64,000 nt of DNA from the NCBI GenBank assembly GCA_027343785.1, contig DAHWKF010000022.1, positions 1-64,000 on the forward strand. The letters run 5' to 3'. Below are positions 7,443-14,264 of this stretch, one piece after another. How positions within the stretch are numbered: the first letter of the stretch is position 1; every line of letters starts with the position of its first letter. Made by a program: the position numbers and the translations under genes. The notes beneath the pieces are model-generated. The model ran no database searches. It worked only from the letters and a program-made list of their open reading frames with translations, and had not been told where the DNA came from. Source of the DNA: Leptospirillum sp. (GTDB taxonomy: Bacteria; Nitrospirota; Leptospirillia; Leptospirillales; Leptospirillaceae).

Positions 7443-7454
7443 GCCAGGGACCAT
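7443..7454. repeat. Subterminal inverted repeat of the IS110/IS1111 element, transposase 5' side
   Basis: GCCAGGGACCAT, the perfect complement of 6040-6051, about 80 bp upstream of the transposase start codon. Confidence 0.75.
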
Positions 7455-7554
7455 TCCATTAGTTCCATTTCCTGACGTGTCTTATCTCGTTCCTGGAAAA
7501 GGAAAAATGTTTCCTTTTAGTTAAAAATGTAGGCAGAATAATAGTTAATAAATC

Positions 7555-7583
7555 TTGACATAAATTAATTGATATCATATTAT
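7555..7583 (+). promoter_or_regulatory. Near-consensus sigma-70 promoter of the IS1634 transposase
   Basis: TTGACA (7555-7560) and TATTAT (7578-7583) are 17 bp apart. The predicted start of transcription falls at or next to the ATG at 7590, and no Shine-Dalgarno sequence precedes it, so the message may be leaderless. Confidence 0.65.
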
Positions 7584-7589
7584 TGTAGT

Positions 7590-9347
7590 ATGAATAAGAA
7601 GAGCGCGGCTGTTCATCTCGTCCGGATCCGGAAGCCCCATAAGGGGAAGGTCTACACCTCCGTCCTGCTCCGTCGAAGCTTTCGGGACGGGAAGAAGGTC
7701 CGCTCCGAAACCCTGGCCAACTTGTCCTCCCTCCCGGAGGAAACGATCGACCTTATCGAACTGTCCCTGAAGGGCGCTCCCCTGGGACGCCTGGACGAAT
7801 CGATCACGGTCGTCCGAACCCTTCCCCACGGGCACGTGGCGGCGGTTCTGGGAACCCTGCGGGAGAGCGGACTGGAGACGCTGCTGGGGTCCCGGAGAAG
7901 CCGGGAGCGGGATCTGGCGGAGGCGCTGATCGTGCAGCGGGTCCTCTCTCCGGCCTCGAAACTGGCCACGGCCCGGGACCTAGGAACACAGACGGCCAAG
8001 AATACCCTGGGGGAGGTGCTGGGGGTCTCCGACTCCACGGAGGACGAGCTGTACACAGCGATGGACCGTCTTCTTCTCCGGAAGGACCGGATCGAAAAGG
8101 GCCTGGCGGAGGCGCATCTCCGGGACGGGACGCTGGTGCTGTACGATGTCTCCGGAAGCTACTACACCGGGACCCACTGCGAGCTGGCACAGTACGGCCA
8201 CAACCGGGACGGGAAGAAGCGGTTCCCCCAGATCGTGTACGGGCTTCTGTGCGCGCCTTCCGGCTGTCCGGTGGCGATCGAGGTGTTCGAGGGGAACACC
8301 GCCGACCCGAAGACGCTGGAGGTCCAGATCAACACGCTCCGGAAACGGTTCGGCCTCGCCCGGGTGGTGCTGGTGACCGACCGGGGGGTCCTGACCCAGA
8401 CGCAGATCGACCGGGTCCGGACGATCGAAGGCTTTGACTGGGTCACCGCCCTCCGGTCTCCCTCCATCGCCAAGCTCCGGGAGCAGGGAACAATCCGGCA
8501 TTCCCTCTTCGACGAGCGGAACCTGGCCGAAGTGACCTCTCCCGACTTTCCGGGGGAGCGGCTCGTCGTCTGCCGGAACCCCTTCCTGGCGGAAGAACGG
8601 ACGGAGAAGAGAGAAGAACTTTTGAAGGCGACCGAGAAGGACCTGGACACGATCGTCGCGGCCACGAAGCGGGAGAAGCGGCCTCTGAAGGGAGAGGCCG
8701 CCATCGCCCTTCGCGTGGGACGGTGGGTGAACCGGCACAAGATGGCCAAGCATTTCGAGCTGACGATCGCCGACACCGCCTTCTCCTACCGCCGGAAGGA
8801 GGAGGCCATCCGGGAGGAGGCGGCGCTGGACGGGTTGTATGTCATCCGGACCTCCGTGCCGAAGGAGTCAATGACCGCGGAGGAAGCGGTGGGGGCCTAC
8901 AAGAGCCTTTCCCAGGTGGAACGGGCGTTCCGGAGTTTGAAGACGGTCGACCTTGAGATCCGGCCCATTTACCACCGTCTCTCCGACCGGGTGAAGGCCC
9001 ACGTCTTCCTGTGCATGCTGGCCTATTACGTGGAATGGCAGATGAAACGGAAACTCGCCCCGCTTTTGTACGCGGAGGAGGATTGGGAGGGAGCCACGGC
9101 CAACCGGGAGTCGATCGTGGCACCCTCCGTCCCCTCCGACAAGACCCGGAAAAAGGCCGAGACCCACCGGACGGAAGACGGCTTTCCGGTGCAGAGCTTC
9201 CGGTCGCTGCTCTCTGACCTGGGAACCCTGTGCCGGAACGTCATGAGAACCGGAACGGAAGGGGGAAGCGAGTTCTTCATGCTGACCCAACCTTCGCCCC
9301 TGCAGGAAAAGGCGTTTTCCCTGCTGGGGCTCTCCCCGAACCTGTAG
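7590..9347 (+). CDS. IS1634-family transposase
   Basis: A 585-residue protein from ATG 7590 (MNKKSAAVHLVRIRKPHKGK). Family features seen are an N-terminal 'vr.rsfRdGkkVr.etLanLs.Lp' segment and a DDE domain, with TLVLYDVSGSYYTGTHCELA then QYGHNRDGKKRFPQIVYGLL (first D), VEVLVTDRG-like ARVVLVTDRGVLTQTQI (second D), and an insertion domain ending in AYKSLSQVERAFRSLKTVDL followed by EIRPIYHR (E). IS4-superfamily transposases act by cut-and-paste. The frame is intact. No RBS is visible, and the promoter sits immediately upstream. Confidence 0.9.
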   Translation: MNKKSAAVHLVRIRKPHKGKVYTSVLLRRSFRDGKKVRSETLANLSSLPEETIDLIELSLKGAPLGRLDESITVVRTLPHGHVAAVLGTLRESGLETLLGSRRSRERDLAEALIVQRVLSPASKLATARDLGTQTAKNTLGEVLGVSDSTEDELYTAMDRLLLRKDRIEKGLAEAHLRDGTLVLYDVSGSYYTGTHCELAQYGHNRDGKKRFPQIVYGLLCAPSGCPVAIEVFEGNTADPKTLEVQINTLRKRFGLARVVLVTDRGVLTQTQIDRVRTIEGFDWVTALRSPSIAKLREQGTIRHSLFDERNLAEVTSPDFPGERLVVCRNPFLAEERTEKREELLKATEKDLDTIVAATKREKRPLKGEAAIALRVGRWVNRHKMAKHFELTIADTAFSYRRKEEAIREEAALDGLYVIRTSVPKESMTAEEAVGAYKSLSQVERAFRSLKTVDLEIRPIYHRLSDRVKAHVFLCMLAYYVEWQMKRKLAPLLYAEEDWEGATANRESIVAPSVPSDKTRKKAETHRTEDGFPVQSFRSLLSDLGTLCRNVMRTGTEGGSEFFMLTQPSPLQEKAFSLLGLSPNL

Positions 9348-9431
9348 TCAGAACCTGCAGGTTCAAAAAATGGCGAAATACCAGATCTGCCGCCTTTTTT
9401 TTGGGTTTGTCCATTTGGAAGTTTAGTTTAG

Positions 9432-9493
9432 TATAAAGTGGCGCTATAATCTAATCGCGCCATATAAAGTGGCGCTATAATCTAATCGCGCCA
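9432..9493. promoter_or_regulatory. Two tandem 31-bp repeats, each a palindromic operator, before the Fic gene
   Basis: A 31-bp unit is present twice head to tail (9432-9462 and 9463-9493) with no mismatch. Each unit holds TGGCGC and GCGCCA as 6-bp inverted arms around the 12-bp centre TATAATCTAATC (9439-9462 and 9470-9493). TATAAT could be a -10 box, so a repressor bound here would cover the promoter. The second unit ends 16 bp before the fic start codon. The Fic protein has its own N-terminal winged-helix-like domain, so autoregulation is plausible. Confidence 0.65.
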
Positions 9494-9509
9494 TATTGGA
9501 GACTCGATT

Positions 9510-10901
9510 ATGCCCAAGCTGGTCACCCAGACGGAACTCGACGCTGTCGTCCGAACGGTTGCCCGATTTCCTGAAGGGGCTTCCCTTGAGGACATTAACC
9601 ACGCGCTTGGGTTGAAGCTCCCTCGTCGCACTTTACAGCGCCGTCTGGCGCAACTTGTTGTCGAACAACGGTTGATCGTTACAGGACTTGGGCGGGCTAG
9701 CCGCTACCGGTGGCCTTCTGTCAAAATTTCTGCAGTGTCGGAGATGAGTGCCAAAGGAACAGCCGACTTGACGGTCACCATTCCGCTTTCCCCGGAAGGA
9801 GAGGTTGTCCGACAAACAGTCCGCGCGCCGATGCAAAACCGCCACCCGGTCGGGTACAACCGGGCATTTCTCGATATATACGAACCTAACCAAACCTTTT
9901 ATCTCTCTCAGGAAATCCGTCAGAGGCTGCTCGAAATGGGTCGCTCTCCAGATGGTCACCGGCCAGCCGGGACGTATGCGCGCCAGATTTACAATCGTTT
10001 GCTGATTGACCTGTCATGGAACTCCAGTCGACTTGAGGGCAACACTTACTCCCTTCTTGATACGGAACGACTCTTGGAGTTGGGCGAGGCCGCCGAGGGA
10101 AAAGATGCCCGTGAGACACAAATGATCCTGAACCACAAGGCCGCGATCGAACTGATGGTCGAACAGGCCACCGAGATCGGGTTCAACCGTTACACCATTT
10201 TGAACCTTCATGCGTTGCTATCGGAAAACCTGCTCGCCAACCCGGCCGCCGGCGGACGTTTGCGCACAATACCGGTCATGATCGCCGGCACGGTCTACCA
10301 TCCGCTGGAAGTGCCACAACTGATCGAGGAGTGCTTCAACCGCATTCTCGATGCCACCGCGGCGATTGTCGATCCGTTCGAGCAGGCCTTCTTCGCCATG
10401 GTGCACCTCCCCTATCTGCAAACGTTCGAGGATGTTAACAAGCGCGTTTCCCGACTCGCTGCGAATCTGCCACTTATCAGGGAGAATCTGAGCCCATTGT
10501 CTTTCGTCGACGTGCCTGAGAAAGCTTACGTCGACGGAATCTTAGGAGTCTATGAACTGAATCGCGTCGAGTTGCTGCGCGACGTTTTCGTGTGGGCCTA
10601 TGAGCGATCATGTGCACGGTACGTGGCGGTACGCCAGTCATTGGGAGAACCGGATCCGTTCCGCTTGTACTATCGGGCACTGGTGACTGATGTGGTCTCC
10701 AGGGTCGTTATAGGAGGGATGGATAAAAAGACTGCTGCAGCGTTCATCAAGCATCGTGCCGAGGAGGATATTCCTCAGGAAAATCGGATGCGATTTATCG
10801 AGGTGATTGAAACGTCGCTGATGAGTCTCCACGAGGGCAACATCGCGCGCTATGGTTTGCGGCCGCCCCCGTATCGGAAATGGAAGGAAAACTGGCTTTG
10901 A
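9510..10901 (+). CDS. Fic/DOC family protein with N-terminal DNA-binding domain
   Basis: A 463-residue protein. Residues 1-65 look like a winged helix (LEDINHALGLKLPRRTLQRR, LAQLVVEQRL). A class II-type inhibitory helix motif, SSRLEGN (about 172-178, [S/T]xxxE[G/N]), precedes the Fic core. The active-site loop is a variant, VHLPYLQTFEDVNKRVSRL (about 297-315), in which H, F, D, N, K and R take the places of the usual HPFxDGNGR. Fic enzymes usually transfer AMP to target proteins. The variant loop is seen in a subgroup of large HTH-Fic proteins, and activity is uncertain. GGAG lies 9 nt before ATG 9510. Base composition is slightly lower in G+C than in the core genes. Confidence 0.85.
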   Translation: MPKLVTQTELDAVVRTVARFPEGASLEDINHALGLKLPRRTLQRRLAQLVVEQRLIVTGLGRASRYRWPSVKISAVSEMSAKGTADLTVTIPLSPEGEVVRQTVRAPMQNRHPVGYNRAFLDIYEPNQTFYLSQEIRQRLLEMGRSPDGHRPAGTYARQIYNRLLIDLSWNSSRLEGNTYSLLDTERLLELGEAAEGKDARETQMILNHKAAIELMVEQATEIGFNRYTILNLHALLSENLLANPAAGGRLRTIPVMIAGTVYHPLEVPQLIEECFNRILDATAAIVDPFEQAFFAMVHLPYLQTFEDVNKRVSRLAANLPLIRENLSPLSFVDVPEKAYVDGILGVYELNRVELLRDVFVWAYERSCARYVAVRQSLGEPDPFRLYYRALVTDVVSRVVIGGMDKKTAAAFIKHRAEEDIPQENRMRFIEVIETSLMSLHEGNIARYGLRPPPYRKWKENWL

Positions 10902-10987
10902 TTCTTGTTTTTTGGCGGTGAATAACTTTCCTGGTGAAGTTGCCGCCCATATAACCGGGAACAAGGATCAGCCAGCGAGACATCCGT

Positions 10988-11056
10988 TTGACTTCGATCG
11001 TGACATTGAATATCTTTATAAGATTCTTCATGCCCAGAAAAAGGTCTTTTCTGGGC
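10988..11056 (+). promoter_or_regulatory. Possible thrS operon promoter and leader hairpin
   Basis: TTGACT (10988-10993) and TATCTT (11011-11016) with 17-bp spacing could form a promoter. Just downstream GCCCAGAAAA (11032-11041) pairs perfectly with TTTTCTGGGC (11047-11056), a 10-bp stem with a 5-nt loop, but no U-run follows. A structured leader before thrS would fit known thrS autoregulation by an operator mimicking tRNA, which is inference here. The rest of 10902-11105 shows nothing else. Confidence 0.45.
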
Positions 11057-11105
11057 GGACCGTCCCGTATATGTTGCAGAAACGATTGAAGAGAATCAGA
11101 CCAGC

Positions 11106-12872
11106 ATGACTGAAAAAGAGACGCGTTCGCTCAAGGCGCTCCGGCACAGCGCTGCCCACACCCTGGCGCAGGCCGTCAAGAAACTGTACCCGACGGCGCA
11201 GGTGGGAGTCGGTCCGGCAACGGAGGAAGGGTTCTATTACGATTTTCGTTATGAACGCCCGTTTACCCCGGAGGATCTGGAGCGCATCGAGGCGGAAATG
11301 AAATCCCTCATACGGTCGCGTCTTCCGATCATTCGAAAACCGGTCAGCCGTCCGGATGCCGAAGAGCTTTTCCGCAAAAGGAATGAACCCTTCAAACTGG
11401 AGCTGATTCAGGGGATTCCGGACGAGGCCGAGATCACGGTATACGAACAGGGCGAATTTGTGGATCTCTGTCGAGGGCCGCATGTCGAATCGACGGGAGA
11501 TATTCCCGCCGTCAAGCTTTTGTCGACTTCGGGGGCCTACTGGAAAGGGATCGAATCCAACCCTTCCCTCCAGCGGATTTACGGAACGGCTTTCGAGAGC
11601 GAAGCGGAACTGGAAGCTTTCCTGAAAATGCAGGAAGAGATCCAGCGTCGGGATCACAGGAAGCTGGGCCGGGAACTGGGGCTTTTCCGGACCCTCGATG
11701 AAAAAGGGGCTGGGCTCGTTCTCTGGCTTCCGAAAGGCAGCCAGATCCGGAGGACCCTCGAGGATCTCTGGAAGGTTCTCCACGACCGCCACGGTTACCG
11801 TTACGTCTACACCCCGCATATCGCCCGACTGGATCTCTGGATTCAGTCGGGACACTGGGATTATTATCAAGACAGCATGTTCCGTCCGATGGAAACGGAA
11901 GGGACAGCCTACGAGCTGAAGCCCATGAACTGTCCGTTCCATATCCTGATTTTCAGGGAGAGCGTCCAGAGTTACAGGGATCTCCCCATCCGGCTGGCGG
12001 AGCTGGGAACGGTCTATCGTTACGAGCGCTCGGGCACCCTGCACGGTCTGATGCGTGTCAGGGGCTTTACCCAGGATGACGCCCATGTCTTCTGCAAGCC
12101 CGAGGATCTGTCGGGAGAAATCCGTCAGGTTCTGGGGCTTGTCGACCAGATGGTTGGGAGATTCGGCTTTACCGACCGGACGGTCTTCCTTTCGACCCGT
12201 CCGGAAAAATCCGTCGGAACGGACGAAAACTGGGAAATGGCGACCGAAGCCCTTCGAACGGCACTGGAAGAGTCCGGCATTCCGTATGAGGTTGACCCTG
12301 GAGAGGGTGTGTTTTATGGCCCGAAGATCGATATCAAGTTTCACGACGCCATTGGACGGGCATGGCAACTCTCCACGATCCAGGTCGACTTCAATCTTCC
12401 GGAGAAGTTCGATCTGACTTACAGGAATGCGTCCGGAGAGATCCAGCGCCCCATCATGATTCACCGGGCCCTGTTCGGTTCGATCGAACGCTTTTTCGGA
12501 ATCCTGATCGAGCATTATATGGGGGCTTTTCCTCTCTGGCTCGCGCCGGAACAGGTCCGTATCATGACGATTGCCGACCGGCATATACCTTACGGCCAGG
12601 AGTTGCTGGAGCGCATGAAGGAAATGGGCATCCGCGCCGAAGGGGATTTCAGGAACGAGAAGGTTGGTTTCAAGATCCGGGAAGCGCAGATGGAGAAGGT
12701 TCCGGAAATGTGGATCGTCGGAGACCGGGAGGTCGAGGAAAAAAGGGTGTCCATCCGTTCGCGGGAAGGACAAAAACAGGACCTGTGCCCGGTAGATTCG
12801 GCCCTGTCAGACCTTTCCGCGCGCTGCTGGGCACCGGAAATGGCGCCCCGCACGCGCGGATATAATGATTAA
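11106..12872 (+). CDS. thrS: Threonyl-tRNA synthetase lacking the TGS domain
   Basis: A class II synthetase that charges tRNA-Thr in the cytoplasm. The 588 residues begin directly in the second additional (editing) domain: KALRHSAAHTLAQAVKKLYP has the HxxxH motif and CRGPHVESTG the remaining editing-site residues. The catalytic core follows, with GTAYELKPMNCPFHILIF (zinc cysteine), TVYRYERSGTLHGLMRVRGF (motif 2) and PIMIHRALFGSIERFFGILI (motif 3), then a C-terminal anticodon-binding domain. The usual length is about 640 because of an N-terminal TGS domain, which is missing here; no upstream in-frame extension resembles TGS. It is first in the operon with infC, rpmI and rplT. Confidence 0.95.
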   Translation: MTEKETRSLKALRHSAAHTLAQAVKKLYPTAQVGVGPATEEGFYYDFRYERPFTPEDLERIEAEMKSLIRSRLPIIRKPVSRPDAEELFRKRNEPFKLELIQGIPDEAEITVYEQGEFVDLCRGPHVESTGDIPAVKLLSTSGAYWKGIESNPSLQRIYGTAFESEAELEAFLKMQEEIQRRDHRKLGRELGLFRTLDEKGAGLVLWLPKGSQIRRTLEDLWKVLHDRHGYRYVYTPHIARLDLWIQSGHWDYYQDSMFRPMETEGTAYELKPMNCPFHILIFRESVQSYRDLPIRLAELGTVYRYERSGTLHGLMRVRGFTQDDAHVFCKPEDLSGEIRQVLGLVDQMVGRFGFTDRTVFLSTRPEKSVGTDENWEMATEALRTALEESGIPYEVDPGEGVFYGPKIDIKFHDAIGRAWQLSTIQVDFNLPEKFDLTYRNASGEIQRPIMIHRALFGSIERFFGILIEHYMGAFPLWLAPEQVRIMTIADRHIPYGQELLERMKEMGIRAEGDFRNEKVGFKIREAQMEKVPEMWIVGDREVEEKRVSIRSREGQKQDLCPVDSALSDLSARCWAPEMAPRTRGYND

Positions 12873-12873
12873 C

Positions 12874-12889
12874 GAGGAGGGTATCAATC
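12874..12889 (+). promoter_or_regulatory. infC ribosome-binding site and AUC start codon
   Basis: GAGGAGG (12874-12880) is a strong Shine-Dalgarno sequence 6 nt before ATC (12887-12889), from which the frame reads [20 protein letters not shown], the expected IF3 N-terminus. No ATG, GTG or TTG occurs in frame upstream of the conserved region. IF3 genes classically use AUU or AUC so that IF3 itself limits translation. Confidence 0.85.
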
Positions 12890-13459
12890 AATCCAAAACC
12901 CCGTGTCAACAATGAGATAAAGATCAAGGAAGTTCGGGCGATCGGTCCGGACGGCGAACAGCTGGGGATATTCCCTACCCATGTGGCCATCAAGAAGGCC
13001 GAAGAACTGGGGTACGATCTGGTCGAGGTGTCTCCCACCGCCAAGCCTCCGGTCTGCAAGATGATGGACTTCGGGAAGTACATGTATGAACAGAGCAAGA
13101 AGGTTCATGCCATGAAACAGCACCAGAAGTCAGGGCAGATCAAGGAAGTCAAGTTTCGGCCCCATATCAACGAGCATGACCTTGAGACGAAGATCAACTA
13201 TGTCCAGCGGTTTCTTGAAGACGGGAACAAGGCGAAGATCAGCATGATGTTCCGGGGTCGGGAGATGATCCATACCGAAGTCGGCAAGGAACTCCTGCAA
13301 AAGATCATCGCGGCGACCGAAGGGGTGGCTGTCCTGGAAGTTCCTCCGCGGATGGAAGGCTCCAACATGACGATGACGCTGGCGCCCGCCGTATCTACCG
13401 GAAAGACCGGGAAGGCCGGTGGGGAAAAATCTGACGAGGGCGAACCGGACAGTCTGTAA
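12887..13459 (+). CDS. infC: Translation initiation factor IF-3
   Basis: A 190-residue protein: N-terminal domain ([20 protein letters not shown] then [20 protein letters not shown]), linker helix ([16 protein letters not shown]) and C-terminal domain ([20 protein letters not shown], then [19 protein letters not shown]). IF3 binds the 30S subunit and checks start codon and initiator tRNA. The first standard start codon in frame is a GTG at 12983, but that would cut off a third of the conserved N-terminal domain, so the AUC at 12887 is chosen. The use of AUC implies negative autoregulation. A 25-residue charged Gly/Glu/Ser tail extends beyond the core. It follows thrS after 14 bp. Confidence 0.93.
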   Translation: MNPKPRVNNEIKIKEVRAIGPDGEQLGIFPTHVAIKKAEELGYDLVEVSPTAKPPVCKMMDFGKYMYEQSKKVHAMKQHQKSGQIKEVKFRPHINEHDLETKINYVQRFLEDGNKAKISMMFRGREMIHTEVGKELLQKIIAATEGVAVLEVPPRMEGSNMTMTLAPAVSTGKTGKAGGEKSDEGEPDSL

Positions 13460-13497
13460 AAACCGGGATTTCGCGCTCTCCAACGAAAGGATATGTT

Positions 13498-13695
13498 GTG
13501 GCAACGGGAAAGAAACTGAAGGTCAAAAGCGCTGCGAGCAAGCGATTTTTTGTCAGTGGAACCGGCAAGATTCGCTACCACAAGACGAACAAGCGCCATC
13601 TGATGACATCCAAGTCGTCGAAACGGACGCGTTCTCTCAAGACCGGAACCCTTTTGAAAGGGCAAGCCGACAATATCCGGAAGGTTCTGGGGTAA
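13498..13695 (+). CDS. rpmI: 50S ribosomal protein L35
   Basis: A 65-residue basic protein, [20 protein letters not shown] followed by [20 protein letters not shown], typical bL35. The start is GTG 13498 with GAAAGGA upstream. It lies between infC and rplT, the conserved bacterial order. Confidence 0.95.
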   Translation: MATGKKLKVKSAASKRFFVSGTGKIRYHKTNKRHLMTSKSSKRTRSLKTGTLLKGQADNIRKVLG

Positions 13696-13772
13696 CCAGC
13701 GTCCGGAAAGATTTGAAAAACGGGTTTTTCGGGTCATTCTCACCGGAAAACTGAGAAGAAGGAGGCAGAAGG

Positions 13773-14264
13773 ATGTCCAGAGTGAAGGGCGGAACAATTC
13801 ACAAGTCCCGCCGGAAGAAAATCATGGATTTGGCGAAGGGGTTCTGGGGTGGCCGTTCCCGTCTGTACCGTTCAGCGCGTCATACCGTTGAAAAAGGTCT
13901 TGCCTATGCTTATCGGGACAGAAAGGTCAAGAAAAGGGAATTCCGCTCTTTGTGGATTCAGCGCATCAATGCGGCCTGCCGTGTGGAGTCGATCAACTAC
14001 AGCCGTTTCATGGCCGGTCTCAGGAAGCTGGGGATTTCCCTCGACAGGAAGATTCTTGCGGATCTTGCCCTGAACCAGCCGGAAGCTTTTCGCGAACTGA
14101 CAGAAAAAGCGAAGCAGTCCGTTTCCCGACCCTGTGTTTTACCCATTCTCAGGCTTCACAGGAGTCGGCCCCGTATCGGATGCGAACAACGGAAGCCGGC
14201 TCCTTTCCAGTTTTTCTTCCTTATGATTTTCCAGCCAAATCCGGATAAATCAACCCCATATTGA
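13773..14264 (+). CDS. rplT: 50S ribosomal protein L20 with unusual C-terminal extension
   Basis: bL20, an early 23S rRNA assembly protein. Residues 1-118 are a complete L20: SRVKGGTIHKSRRKKIMDLA then KGFWGGRSRLYRSARHTVEK, and LWIQRINAACRVESINYSRF, ending in PEAFRELTEKAKQ. The family normally stops about here. This frame continues for about 45 residues (SVSRPCVLPILRLHRSRPRI and onward) with no conserved pattern, and its last 44 bp overlap the 3' end of the convergent pheT. Either the natural stop was lost or a base error shifts the frame near 14115. AAGGAGG precedes ATG 13773. L20 often represses its own operon. Confidence 0.93.
   Translation: MSRVKGGTIHKSRRKKIMDLAKGFWGGRSRLYRSARHTVEKGLAYAYRDRKVKKREFRSLWIQRINAACRVESINYSRFMAGLRKLGISLDRKILADLALNQPEAFRELTEKAKQSVSRPCVLPILRLHRSRPRIGCEQRKPAPFQFFFLMIFQPNPDKSTPY

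Larger units (their letters stand above)
6040..7454 (-). mobile_element. IS110-family element, IS1111-type
   Basis: Around the transposase gene stand perfect 12-bp inverted repeats, ATGGTCCCTGGC (6040-6051) and GCCAGGGACCAT (7443-7454). IS110 proper lacks inverted repeats, whereas the IS1111 subgroup has short subterminal ones, so this element fits IS1111. No target duplication is expected in this family. The true tips probably lie a few bases outside the repeats. The noncoding segment downstream of the transposase is long (about 295 bp) and the upstream one short (about 80 bp). Confidence 0.7.
7532..9391 (+). mobile_element. IS1634-family (IS4 superfamily) element
   Basis: A single 585-residue transposase of the IS1634 type fills the element. 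Ends are uncertain: GGCAGA at 7532-7537 and TCTGCC at 9386-9391 are the best opposed match, followed by weaker similarity inward. No convincing target duplication was found. It lies directly beside the IS110-type element with only about 80 bp between. Confidence 0.55.

Noticed and set aside
9432..9493. Tandem 31-bp repeats as a CRISPR array
   Set aside because: Only two abutting copies, no spacers and no cas genes; they read as operators.
11032..11056. Hairpin before thrS as a rho-independent terminator
   Set aside because: No U-run follows the stem; it is better described as a leader hairpin.
12983..13459. infC starting at GTG 12983
   Set aside because: It would remove conserved N-terminal IF3 sequence; AUC 12887 has a good RBS and full domain.
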